NCBI RefSeq assembly: GCF_002865605.1
Contig: NZ_CP025583.1
Span: forward strand, 1,344,501-1,408,500
Reading direction: 5' to 3'
Length of the DNA: 64,000 nucleotides
DNA from: Paracoccus jeotgali
GTDB taxonomy: Bacteria > Pseudomonadota > Alphaproteobacteria > Rhodobacterales > Rhodobacteraceae
The position numbers were made by a program, and so were the translations under genes. The notes under the pieces were generated by a model. It was not told where the DNA came from. It saw nothing but the letters and a program-made list of their open reading frames with translations, and made no database searches. This document shows, piece after piece, positions 25,428-33,359 of the stretch (position 1 is the first letter of the stretch; every line of letters begins with the position of its first letter).

Positions 25428-26414
25428 GTGACACGCACCATTTCCGCCGCCCTCATCGCTCTGTTGTCATCGGGCGTTAGCGTCAGCGCTCTGACCGTCT
25501 ACACCAGCGTGGACGAGGAGAACGCCAAGCACATCCTCGACGCCTTTACCGGCGAGACCGGTGTCAAAGTGGATATGGTCTTCCTTTCTTCCGGGCCGGC
25601 GCTGTCGCGGATCGAGGCGGAGGCTGGGAACCCGCAGGCCGATGTCTGGTTCGGCGCCCCGAGCGAGAACCATGTCCTCGCGCATGAGCGCGACCTGACG
25701 CAGGCTTATACGCCCGAGGGCGCGGCGGCGCTGCCCGAGGCGTTCAAAAGCGCCGACGGGTTCTGGCATGCGATCTATACCAATCCGCTGGCTGTGGGAG
25801 TTCGGACCGACCTGCTGAATGAGCGCGGCGCCCCTCTGCCAGCGTCCTGGGAGGACCTGAAGGATCCGGCCTACAAAGGTCTCATCCAGATGCCCTCGCC
25901 CCAGTCTTCGGGCACTGGCTATGCCTTCGTTCTGACCATGCGCGAAATTCTGGGCGAGGACAGTGCGATAGATTATCTCAAGGCGCTGAACCCGAATGTG
26001 CAAACCTACACTCAGTCGGGCACCGCCCCAAGCGGCGCGCTGGGCCTTGGCGAGACCCCGGTTGCCATCCAGTTCAGCCCTGGCTTTCTCAAGCTGAAGG
26101 ACGAGGGTTACCCGGTCGATGTCGTGTTCCCGTCCGAAGGCGGGGGCTATGAAGTTGCGGCAATGTCGATCCTCAAAGGAGCATCCAACCTAGACGATGC
26201 CAAGAAGCTTGCGGACTGGATCACCTCGAAGCAGGGGCAGGAGGCGCTGACCACCGCCAAGACGTATTTCCTGCCAGTGCGTAGCGATGTGAGCGCCGGC
26301 GAGGGTGTTCCGTCGCTGGACAGTATCGAACTGATCTCCTACGACCCGGCATTCGCCTCCGAGAATCGCGAGCGCTTGGTCGATCGCTGGGCGGAGGAGG
26401 TTCTGGGCCAGTAA
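25428..26414 (+). CDS. Fe(3+)-type ABC transporter, periplasmic binding protein
   Basis: A 328-residue secreted binding protein of the FbpA/FutA-like class. A signal peptide (ISAALIALLSSGVSVSA) is followed by LTVYTSVDEENAKHI, the usual first strand. The LDSIELISYD segment near the end also fits the class. I prefer GTG 25428, which has a GAGG 8-12 bp upstream; ATG 25398 is possible but has no such site. It is first in a three-gene operon. Related binders carry ferric iron, but some carry 2-aminoethylphosphonate, and I cannot separate these by eye. Confidence 0.82.
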   Translation: MTRTISAALIALLSSGVSVSALTVYTSVDEENAKHILDAFTGETGVKVDMVFLSSGPALSRIEAEAGNPQADVWFGAPSENHVLAHERDLTQAYTPEGAAALPEAFKSADGFWHAIYTNPLAVGVRTDLLNERGAPLPASWEDLKDPAYKGLIQMPSPQSSGTGYAFVLTMREILGEDSAIDYLKALNPNVQTYTQSGTAPSGALGLGETPVAIQFSPGFLKLKDEGYPVDVVFPSEGGGYEVAAMSILKGASNLDDAKKLADWITSKQGQEALTTAKTYFLPVRSDVSAGEGVPSLDSIELISYDPAFASENRERLVDRWAEEVLGQ

Positions 26415-26432
26415 TCGGACGGAGTAGCAAGG

Positions 26433-28121
26433 ATGGCCTTGGCGCGGACAAGGGGCGCGGCCCGCCGCGACATCGGGAGGCTGGCGCGTGACCCCGTGTT
26501 GGCCGTTCTGGTGTTGGCCATCTTCGCCGCAATCGCGATATTCGTCGTTTATCCGCTGGCGATGGTCTTCGTTGCCAGCCTCCAGTCCCGCACCGGCTGG
26601 ACCGCGGAAAACTATGAGCTTTTCCTGACCCGCCGTGCCTATCGAGCGGCGCTGGTGAACTCACTGACGGTCGCCACGGTCGTGGGAATTGCCAGCACAG
26701 CCATCGGTTACCTTGCTGCATTCGTCATGACGCGGCTGCGCGTCCCGGCCAAAGGGCCCTTGCATTACCTGATGATGCTGCCCATCATCTCGCCACCTTT
26801 CGTGTCGGCCGTCGCGATCCTGTTCTTGTTCGGCTTTAACGGGCTCGTCACGAAAAAGCTGCTCGGCCTGCAGGATTTCAGCATCTACGGCTTTAGGGGC
26901 GTTGTGCTGTCGCAGATCTTCACCTTCGCGCCTATTGCCTACCTATCCCTGCGCGGTGTTCTGGCGGGCATCAGCCCCGTGTTGGAGGATGCGGCGCTGA
27001 ACGTGGGCGCGTCGCGATGGCAGGCATTTCGAAAGGTCACGCTGCCCTTGTCCATGCCAGGGATACTCGGCGCGTTCCTCGTCGTCTTCATCGAGAGCAT
27101 GGCAGACTTCGGCAACCCGCTGGTGCTCGCCGGGGCGGCCTTTCCAATGCTGGCGCCGCAAGCCTATCTGGAGATCACTGGCTCGTTCAACCTTGGACGG
27201 GGCGCGGCGCTGGCGGTGGTCCTGCTCATCCCGTCGATGACTGCATTCGCGATACAGCGCTACTGGTTGTCCCGGCGCAACTATGTCACCGTCACGGGCA
27301 AGCCCTCGTCCTCGACCTCGAAGATCGTCTCGCCCGGCGCAAAGTGGACGCTCTACGGCGTTCTTCTGGCGTTCGCCGCGCTTGTTCTGGCCTTCTATAC
27401 CATCATCGTGCTGGGCGCGCTGACCGTGGTCTGGGGCTTTGACTACACCCCAACTCTGCGTCATTTCGCCTATGTCTTCGACGTCGGTGCCAAGACCGTC
27501 ATGGATACGTTGACGGTCGCGCTTATCACGACGCCCGTATCCGGCATCCTGGGCATGTTGATCGCTTTTCTCGTGGTGCGGCGTCGCTTTCCGGGCAAGG
27601 GCTTGATGGAGTTCGGCGCGATCCTTAACTTTGCCGTGCCAGGCACAGTCGTCGGTATTGGCTATATCCTCGCCTTCAACGGACAGCCTTTGCCCTTGAC
27701 CGGGACACTGACCATCCTCGTGCTGTGCTTTGTCTTCCGTTACATGCCTGTGGGCATCCAATCAGGCATCGCGGTGCTGCGCCAGATCGATCCTTCAATC
27801 GAGGAGGCGGCGCAAAACCTCGGCGCGTCCAGCCTTACAACCTTCCGCAAGGTCACGCTTCCGCTGATCGCGCCAGCCTTTTTCACCGCGTTGGTCTATG
27901 CCGTCGTGCGCGCCATGACTGCCATCAGCGCAGCAATTTTCCTGGTGTCGGCCAAGTGGAACCTGATGACGGTTCAGATCCTCAATCAGGTCGGCTCGGG
28001 CCGGTTGGGGGTGGCTGCGGCTTATTCGGTGGTCGTCATCCTCATCGTTCTGATCGCCACCGGGGTCATCAGCCTTATCGTCGCGCGCATGTCGCGCCAC
28101 AACAAGATGGTCCGTTTCTAA
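26433..28121 (+). CDS. Fe(3+)-type ABC transporter, fused permease
   Basis: A 562-residue inner-membrane protein made of two similar halves of about six membrane segments, as in FbpB/ThiP-type permeases. Each half has the ABC-coupling EAA motif: LEDAALNVGASRWQAFRKVTLP (first half, written in part) and IEEAAQNLGASSLTTFRK (second half). It starts 19 bp after the binding protein and ends overlapping the ATPase start (TAATG at 28119..28123). One gene therefore provides the whole channel. Confidence 0.9.
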   Translation: MALARTRGAARRDIGRLARDPVLAVLVLAIFAAIAIFVVYPLAMVFVASLQSRTGWTAENYELFLTRRAYRAALVNSLTVATVVGIASTAIGYLAAFVMTRLRVPAKGPLHYLMMLPIISPPFVSAVAILFLFGFNGLVTKKLLGLQDFSIYGFRGVVLSQIFTFAPIAYLSLRGVLAGISPVLEDAALNVGASRWQAFRKVTLPLSMPGILGAFLVVFIESMADFGNPLVLAGAAFPMLAPQAYLEITGSFNLGRGAALAVVLLIPSMTAFAIQRYWLSRRNYVTVTGKPSSSTSKIVSPGAKWTLYGVLLAFAALVLAFYTIIVLGALTVVWGFDYTPTLRHFAYVFDVGAKTVMDTLTVALITTPVSGILGMLIAFLVVRRRFPGKGLMEFGAILNFAVPGTVVGIGYILAFNGQPLPLTGTLTILVLCFVFRYMPVGIQSGIAVLRQIDPSIEEAAQNLGASSLTTFRKVTLPLIAPAFFTALVYAVVRAMTAISAAIFLVSAKWNLMTVQILNQVGSGRLGVAAAYSVVVILIVLIATGVISLIVARMSRHNKMVRF

Positions 28122-29206
28122 TGCCCGTTTCCGTCCGCACTGACCACCTGCGCAAAAGCTTTGCTAGCCCAGACGATACAGCCCGCACGATCGATGCGGT
28201 CCGCGGCGCCACGCTGGACATCGCGCCGGGAGAACTGGTGACGCTGCTTGGCCCTTCGGGCTGCGGGAAGACCACGCTGCTGCGCCTGATCGCGGGCTTC
28301 GAGGAGGCGACCTCGGGCGACATCTTCTTTGGGAACCGCCGCATGAACGACGTGCCGCCAAACAAGCGCGGCGCCACCATGGTATTCCAGTCCTATGCAA
28401 TCTTTCCACATCTCAACGTGACCGAAAACGTAGCCTTTGGTCTGAGACTGGCAAAGCTACCCCGTGCCGCTGTCGAGGAGCGCGTCGCGGCCGCTCTCGC
28501 GCAGGCCGGCCTGACACCCATGGCTCGGCGCGCGCCAAGTCAACTGTCTGGCGGGCAACAGCAGCGCGTGGCCCTTGCGCGCGCCTTGGTGATGGAGCCC
28601 GCGGTGCTGCTGTTCGACGAGCCACTGTCTAACCTCGATGCCAAGCTGCGCGACCAGATGCGCATCGAGATCCGCGATCTGCAGAAGCGCGCCGGCATCA
28701 CCGCCCTCTACGTGACGCACGACCAGATCGAGGCGATGAGCATCTCCGACCGGATCGTGGTCATGAATGGCGGCGCGATCGAGCAGATCGGCACCCCGTC
28801 AGAGATCTACGCCCGCCCCGCGACACGGTTTGTCGCGGACTTCGTCGGCAAAGCGAATTTCTTGCCCGCGCAGGTCGTGGGCGACCTGGTCATGATCGGA
28901 GAGCACGCGATCGCGGGCGTTGAACCCGAACCGACGCTAGAAGGGCAACTAACAGCCATGATCCGCCCTGAAGCGGTCGAGGTCATCTCCCCACAGGCGG
29001 ACGCCTCTGCTTACCGGCAAGTATTTCAGGCGCAACTGCGGCGGATCGTGTTCATGGGCAGCACTGCCGAATGCCTGCTGGACGTGCCTGGGATGGGGGA
29101 ATTGACGGTGGATGTTCCAAACCCGGCGGCTCGCTTGGCCGAGGGTGTCGGTGACGCCGTCCAGATCGGTTTTGCACCCGATGCGGTCCGGCTGCTGAAA
29201 AGGTGA
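28121..29206 (+). CDS. Fe(3+)-type ABC transporter, ATPase
   Basis: A 361-residue ABC ATPase. Walker A GPSGCGKT (44-51), Q-loop VFQSYAIFPH, signature LSGGQ (142-146), Walker B LLFDEP (163-168) and H-loop His200 are all present. A C-terminal TOBE domain with MIRPEAVEV follows, as in FbpC/PotA-type subunits. It energises import through the fused permease encoded just upstream, to which it is coupled by a TAATG overlap. A hairpin GCTCCCC/GGGGAGC (29290..29309) lies downstream but has no T-run. Confidence 0.92.
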   Translation: MPVSVRTDHLRKSFASPDDTARTIDAVRGATLDIAPGELVTLLGPSGCGKTTLLRLIAGFEEATSGDIFFGNRRMNDVPPNKRGATMVFQSYAIFPHLNVTENVAFGLRLAKLPRAAVEERVAAALAQAGLTPMARRAPSQLSGGQQQRVALARALVMEPAVLLFDEPLSNLDAKLRDQMRIEIRDLQKRAGITALYVTHDQIEAMSISDRIVVMNGGAIEQIGTPSEIYARPATRFVADFVGKANFLPAQVVGDLVMIGEHAIAGVEPEPTLEGQLTAMIRPEAVEVISPQADASAYRQVFQAQLRRIVFMGSTAECLLDVPGMGELTVDVPNPAARLAEGVGDAVQIGFAPDAVRLLKR

Positions 29207-29596
29207 TCGAGCCGGCCGGAGTGACAATCAGGCTGGTGCGCAAGCTGTCGAGGGGCGCACCAAGACTTCCGCCAACCCATCTCTTCCTCGCTCCCCAGAA
29301 GCGGGGAGCTCGAAACTGCCGTCGAAGTCGCACTCTCCCGCCGCTCGATCTTCCGGCGCTGCAACAGGCTGCCAAAGCTGCTAATTTCCTGGCTAGCCAG
29401 GGGTTATCCACATAAACGATGCGGATCTGACCAAATAGGTCTAGGCGAGGCGAGGCGACACCGGATAATCTGTGTTTGCCGCTAAAGCCCACGCGGCAGC
29501 CCGGAAGGCGCCGCGCAGGAAGTAGTCTGACATCTCTTCTCTGCACGTCGGATGGGCGGAAGTCAACGGCAGAACGAAGAGAAAGGGACAGTGTCC
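29207..29596. other. intergenic stretch with a DnaA-box consensus
   Basis: No gene is supported. It contains a perfect DnaA-box consensus TTATCCACA (29404..29412), extended to GGGTTATCCACA that matches the one at 22489..22500 in inverted orientation. The end of the stretch carries GAAAGGGAC, the ribosome binding site of the AlpA-like gene. Confidence 0.5.
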
Positions 29597-29890
29597 ATGA
29601 CGAAGCAGACGACGGCTGCGGCCGATCTCTGCCTGATGGTGAAGCGCGATGTCTGCAAGGTCTTCGCGGTCAGCGAGGCGACGATCGACCGCTGGCTGCG
29701 GTCGGACCCGGACTTCCCGCAGCCGCGCAGGCTCGGGCCGAATTCCATCAGGTGGATCAAGAGCGAGGTGATGGCCTACATGTTGAGCCTGCCCCGCGTC
29801 GCCTATGACGACCATGCCTTCGATCCGAACGCGGCCGAGGCGGCGGATGAGGACGCAGGGGCTGGCCTCTGCGGCAGTGGGAACCACTAG
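29597..29890 (+). CDS. AlpA-like helix-turn-helix regulator
   Basis: A 97-residue protein. Residues 13-65 are a winged helix-turn-helix of the AlpA/MerR-like type (VSEATIDRWLRSDPDFPQPRRLG, written in part; then IRWIKSEVMAYM). Such proteins act as excision or transfer regulators on prophages and integrative elements. ATG 29597 follows GAAAGGGAC. The next gene starts 3 bp after its stop, so it leads the mobilisation operon. The C-terminal tail is acidic and unlike typical AlpA. Confidence 0.75.
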   Translation: MTKQTTAAADLCLMVKRDVCKVFAVSEATIDRWLRSDPDFPQPRRLGPNSIRWIKSEVMAYMLSLPRVAYDDHAFDPNAAEAADEDAGAGLCGSGNH

Positions 29891-29892
29891 CC

Positions 29893-30201
29893 ATGAAGAT
29901 GGAGCGTTTCGACGTCCGCCTGTCGGCGGAGGATGCCGCGCGCGTCGGCGCCGACATGCGCCGCCGCGGCATCACCAGCAAGGCCGAGCAGCTGCGCGAC
30001 AGCTTGCGCGGGGGCTGGGCCGAGATGGCCGACGGCATCGCCACCGGCATCGGTGAACTTGTCCTGCTGCTGAACGACCTCGTGATCCTCGTCGATGACA
30101 CCGCCGCAGTCGCGCCGGAGACGCTGGCGGCACTGATCGACCAGGTTATGAAGATGCTGCGCGCACTGCTGAGGATGATCAACGAAAGGGGGCGCGCATG
30201 A
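29893..30201 (+). CDS. small RHH-like protein, probable mobilisation accessory
   Basis: A 102-residue protein. Its start, MKMERFDVRLSAEDAARV, then RRGITSKAEQLRDSLR, fits a ribbon-helix-helix: one strand and two helices. The rest is a long hydrophobic helical region (IGELVLLLNDLVIL and MKMLRALLRMI). It lies between the AlpA-like gene and the relaxase, overlapping the latter by 4 bp (ATGA). Relaxases commonly have such a DNA-binding partner (MobC-like) that helps them find oriT; that role is inferred from position. Confidence 0.6.
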   Translation: MKMERFDVRLSAEDAARVGADMRRRGITSKAEQLRDSLRGGWAEMADGIATGIGELVLLLNDLVILVDDTAAVAPETLAALIDQVMKMLRALLRMINERGRA

Positions 30202-32321
30202 CGCGCCCCTTTCTGTCCTTCATGTCGGACCTCGAGGCGATCCTGCGCTACCTGGCGCGGTTGCGGAGCCTCGACGCATCCCCACCTCAGGCCGATCTTG
30301 TTGCCGGCACGGTCCCCTGGCTCGGGCTGCGGCCCACCATGTCCTTCATCCGGACGCTGCAGAAGCCGGCCGACGTGAAGAAGAACCTGATCCTCATCAC
30401 CGTCTCGCTGCCCGACGGCCGGACGCTGCCGCGCCGGCAGTGGCGGCAGGCGCTGAAGACGGTCTTCCTCAGCCTCGGCCTGCCAGAGCATCAGGTTCCG
30501 TGGCTGGCCTTCCGCCACCACGACAGCCGCTGCGAGCACGTCCACATCATGGCCATTGCCATGACCTTCGCCGGCCGACGCCTGCCTCTGACCGCACTCA
30601 AGCAGCGATGCGACGCCGCCGATCTCTGGCTCTGCCGCGATCTCGGGATCGTGCCGCCGGATTATCACCTTGCGGGAATGGGGCCACGGATGGGCATCTT
30701 CGTGCCCGCGCGCCGCATCGCCGCCTCGGATGCCCTGGAAAAGGACAGGTTCCGCAAGACCGCCGCAGAGATGACGGCGCAGCGCGCCGCCGCGACCGCC
30801 CTCAATGCCCCCATTGCGAAGGCAGTCCGCGAGGTGCTGCTGACCTGCCAGCCGGAGAACCCGGAGAGCCTGGCCGCCGCGCTTCGGCAGCGCGATCCGG
30901 CCACCACAGTTACCCGCGAGCCGGTGCCAGGCCAGCCGGATGACTGGATCTTCGCCCAAGCCGGTCACCGCATCAAGGGTTGGCAGTTGAGCCCGGAGCT
31001 CATCGACAGCCCGATGCAGCAGCGCTTCATCCGGGCCGGCCAGCTGCGCCGCCTGCGCAAGGTCCTGGACCTGCACCGTCTGCTGGTCGCGCTCGAGACT
31101 GGCCGCACCTCCCTCACCACAACCTGCAAGGAGATGATTCATGGCAAAAGCACCCCGGACCTCGACCGCTGGCGAGACGGAGCGCAGACCGCAGATGACG
31201 CCGAACGGCAGCCCGGCACCCGACACGGCGATCCCCAGCACCGCGACGCTCGCCCAGACCCGGGCGCTGCAGCTGCTCGACCGGTTGATCGACCAGCAAC
31301 TGGAGACCCGGGAGATCTCGTCCGAGACCCTCGCGACATTGCGGCCGCTGACGTCCCTGTTGGATCTGCTGGCGCGCCCGCAGGACCAGTCGACGGAACT
31401 GGGCCGGCAGCTGGCCGAGTCGCTGAGCCAGCTGGCCTTCAGCGCGAGCGAGACCGCGCATCAGGTGAAGGACCTGCGCGCGGAGATCAGGAGCATGACG
31501 GCCGTGCTGGACGGGCTGACAAAGGCCGTCACCCAGCTGCAGGATGGGCAGAAGAAATTGGCCGCCAAGCTGGGCCGCCTGGACCAGAAGCTGGACCAGC
31601 TCACCCGCGACCTGTTCGAGGACCCGCCAGCCTCGGACAACAGCTGAGCCAAGTCCGTGCGGTGCTGCGCCGGACCGGCCTGCAGGCGCGGCCGCTCCTG
31701 CGCCGCCGCGACCGCAGCATCGCTGTCCGCTTCGCCGACGGCAGCGCCGCGCGGGTGAGGACGGATGAGGTCATTATCGAGCAGGCAGCAGCTGCCCAGA
31801 GTGGCATGGCCCGTCTGTTTGCGAAGGTGTGGGCCAAGATCTGCAACTGGCTCGACAACACCGATGGCAGCGCCTGGCCGTTCCCGGCGCCGCAGCGCCC
31901 CGGCATGCCGCTGGCGGCGACTAGGGCCGCCCTGCGCCGACAGATTGCCGCGCGCCTCCGGAAGGCGGAGCTGATCTGTCTTCACGATAAAACGGAACAT
32001 CGCCAAGCGATGCAGAACATGCTGCGCGCGGAGTTCGGCCTGCCAGAGCCGCTTGCCCGCAAGGCGCCGCAACAGTCGCGTGTTCTCGTTCTCACGCCGC
32101 ACTGCGTGGCCGATCTTGCCAGCGAGCCGGTGTGGTATCTGGACAGGCTGATGGCCATGCAGGCTGCGCATCCGGATCTGGGTGTGATCACGCTTGCGCC
32201 CGATCCCGGGGCGCCGCAGTTCAGCAACATCGCGGGTCTCGTGGAAGAGATCGAGGCGGCCGGACGGCATGCGGAGGCGGAGCCAGAAGATCCGGAGGAG
32301 GCACCGGCACCAAATTGGTAG
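30198..32321 (+). CDS. relaxase / mobilisation nuclease, unusual long frame
   Basis: The 707-codon frame has three parts. Residues 1-315 are a relaxase: LILITVSLPDG, then HHDSRCEHVHIM with the His cluster (H107, H108, H114, H116) that binds metal at the oriT nick site. Residues 316-480 are rich in R, P, A, D and G and overlap a convincing separate gene in another frame (31141..31647), so they may be chance translation. Residues 485-707 again look like protein (IAVRFADGSAARV, KVWAKICNWLDN, APDPGAPQFSNIAGL). It may be one protein, or a relaxase that lost its stop plus a third gene from GTG 31662. Confidence 0.6.
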   Translation: MTRPFLSFMSDLEAILRYLARLRSLDASPPQADLVAGTVPWLGLRPTMSFIRTLQKPADVKKNLILITVSLPDGRTLPRRQWRQALKTVFLSLGLPEHQVPWLAFRHHDSRCEHVHIMAIAMTFAGRRLPLTALKQRCDAADLWLCRDLGIVPPDYHLAGMGPRMGIFVPARRIAASDALEKDRFRKTAAEMTAQRAAATALNAPIAKAVREVLLTCQPENPESLAAALRQRDPATTVTREPVPGQPDDWIFAQAGHRIKGWQLSPELIDSPMQQRFIRAGQLRRLRKVLDLHRLLVALETGRTSLTTTCKEMIHGKSTPDLDRWRDGAQTADDAERQPGTRHGDPQHRDARPDPGAAAARPVDRPATGDPGDLVRDPRDIAAADVPVGSAGAPAGPVDGTGPAAGRVAEPAGLQRERDRASGEGPARGDQEHDGRAGRADKGRHPAAGWAEEIGRQAGPPGPEAGPAHPRPVRGPASLGQQLSQVRAVLRRTGLQARPLLRRRDRSIAVRFADGSAARVRTDEVIIEQAAAAQSGMARLFAKVWAKICNWLDNTDGSAWPFPAPQRPGMPLAATRAALRRQIAARLRKAELICLHDKTEHRQAMQNMLRAEFGLPEPLARKAPQQSRVLVLTPHCVADLASEPVWYLDRLMAMQAAHPDLGVITLAPDPGAPQFSNIAGLVEEIEAAGRHAEAEPEDPEEAPAPNW
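31141..31647 (+). CDS. coiled-coil protein nested in the relaxase frame
   Basis: A 168-residue protein in another frame from the relaxase. ATG 31141 is preceded by AAGGAG at 31128..31133, the best ribosome binding site of the whole module. It is Thr/Pro-rich for 35 residues, then helical with heptad-like repeats (LQLLDRLIDQQLETREI, LAESLSQLAFSASETAHQV and LGRLDQKLDQLTRDLF). The composition is far more protein-like than that of the overlapping relaxase frame. A relaxosome or coupling accessory (MobB-like) is plausible from position; no family is recognised. Confidence 0.6.
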   Translation: MAKAPRTSTAGETERRPQMTPNGSPAPDTAIPSTATLAQTRALQLLDRLIDQQLETREISSETLATLRPLTSLLDLLARPQDQSTELGRQLAESLSQLAFSASETAHQVKDLRAEIRSMTAVLDGLTKAVTQLQDGQKKLAAKLGRLDQKLDQLTRDLFEDPPASDNS

Positions 32322-32336
32322 AAGGAGATATCGGCC

Positions 32337-32522
32337 GTGGCCCGTCAGACATGGCCGTTAGCACATCTGAACACGACACGCCCCACATCGCCCCGAGCGG
32401 TGCCTCGGCTCTTCCCTTCGGCGGGGGCGATTCCTATGTTGCCACTGAGGCGCTCCCAAAGGGGTGCCTCCGGCGGAGTGCTACCTCGTTTGCTACCCGC
32501 CGAAGAACGAGAGCAACAATAG
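32337..32522 (+). CDS. possible small protein after the relaxase
   Basis: A GTG at 32337 opens 61 codons (starting MARQTWPLAHLN) and is preceded by AAGGAG at 32322..32327, only one base after the relaxase stop. The product is basic and Pro/Arg-rich and resembles nothing I know. A hairpin (32447..32470) lies inside the frame. The strong ribosome binding site is the only real support. Confidence 0.28.
   Translation: MARQTWPLAHLNTTRPTSPRAVPRLFPSAGAIPMLPLRRSQRGASGGVLPRLLPAEEREQQ
32447..32470. terminator. hairpin downstream of the relaxase
   Basis: GAGGCGCTCC and GGGGTGCCTC can pair over ten positions with two G-U wobbles and a 4-nt loop. No T-run follows on either strand, so it is a weak terminator candidate at the end of the mobilisation operon. 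Confidence 0.3.
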
Positions 32523-32553
32523 CGAAAGAAATCAACCTGATGTAGGTAGGTCG

Positions 32554-32643
32554 TGGCGGACGGTGAGGGATTCGAACCCTCGAGACGGTTCCCCGCCTAC
32601 ACACTTTCCAGGCGTGCGCCTTCGACCACTCGGCCAACCGTCC
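32554..32643 (-). tRNA. tRNA-Ser, anticodon GGA
   Basis: Read on the minus strand: acceptor GGACGGT pairs with ACCGTCC, the D arm has GGCCGAGTGGTC, the anticodon loop is CTGGAAA with anticodon GGA, and a long variable arm and GGTTCGAATCC T-loop follow. Length is 90 nt with encoded CCA. The long variable arm is proper for serine. Its 3' end faces the accessory half and the mobilisation genes. tRNA 3' ends are common integration sites, so this is the probable attachment site of the island; no second copy of the 3' end is seen in the window. Confidence 0.95.
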
Positions 32644-32683
32644 TTGGCGGGCTAGTTAGCCGGTGTCGCGGGGGATCGCAAGA

Positions 32684-33244
32684 TCACAAGCGGGAAATCC
32701 GCTTCTGCAATTCGGCCAGTTCGCGGCGGATCTCAGCCATGTCGTTCTCCGAGCCTTTGGCGGGTTTTTCCTCGGCCGGTTCGCTTCCGGGGACGTTGGT
32801 CCAGCCGCCCATCATCGCCTTCAGGAAGGCCTGTTGCTGGCGCTGAAGCTGCTCGAAGCCCGGCATGCGCGACATCGGGCTGGGGATGACGGCCATCTTT
32901 TCCATGATCTTCGACTGGCCCTCGCGCAGCATCTCGAAGCTGGCGGCGAGGAATTGCGGCACCACGCTTTGCGCCTGGGTGGTGTAGCTGCGCACGAGGT
33001 CGGTCAGCACGTCGACGGGCAGCACGTTCTCGCCCCGGCTTTCATGTTCGGCGATGATCTGCAGCAGATATTGACGGGTCAGATCGTCACCGGATTTCAG
33101 GTCCACGATCCGCACCTCGCGCCCGTCGCGGATGAAGGACGAGATGTCGTCGAGCGTGACATAATCGCTGGTTTCGGTGTTATACAGCCGCCGGCTGGCA
33201 TAGCGTTTGATCAGAAGCGGTGACGCGGCATCTGGCTGAACCAT
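32684..33244 (-). CDS. phaR: polyhydroxyalkanoate synthesis repressor
   Basis: A 186-residue PhaR. The N-terminal PHB_acc domain is clear (KRYASRRLYNTETSDYVTL), followed by DVLTDLVRSYTTQAQ and the FLAASFEMLREGQ helices. PhaR binds DNA upstream of phasin genes and leaves it to bind PHA granules, so phasin is made only when polymer accumulates. It lies downstream of phaP on the same strand. The TGC-rich sequence at 33261..33280 upstream may be its own operator. Confidence 0.93.
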   Translation of the reverse strand: MVQPDAASPLLIKRYASRRLYNTETSDYVTLDDISSFIRDGREVRIVDLKSGDDLTRQYLLQIIAEHESRGENVLPVDVLTDLVRSYTTQAQSVVPQFLAASFEMLREGQSKIMEKMAVIPSPMSRMPGFEQLQRQQQAFLKAMMGGWTNVPGSEPAEEKPAKGSENDMAEIRRELAELQKRISRL

Positions 33245-33260
33245 CGGCTGACCTCATTTG

Positions 33261-33280
33261 TGCATTTGCAGCATATTGCG
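33261..33280 (-). promoter_or_regulatory. TGC-rich sequence upstream of phaR
   Basis: Three TGC triplets and a GCA in 20 bp directly upstream of phaR. It does not match CTGC-N3-GCAG exactly. Autoregulation of phaR is known in Paracoccus, so this is a candidate weak site. Confidence 0.3.
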
Positions 33281-33305
33281 GTCCGGCACCGCGAAATGCA
33301 AAGGG

Positions 33306-33334
33306 AAAAGGGGCCGCCCGATGGGCCGCCCCTT
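33306..33334 (-). terminator. phaP intrinsic terminator
   Basis: GGGGCCGCCC (33310..33319) and GGGCCGCCCC (33323..33332) pair with one internal mismatch around a 3-nt loop. On the minus strand the stem is followed by TTTTCCCTTT. It lies just after the phaP stop, separating phaP from phaR. Confidence 0.7.
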
Positions 33335-33359
33335 GCAGATCACGTCCAAAAGAGGGTGA

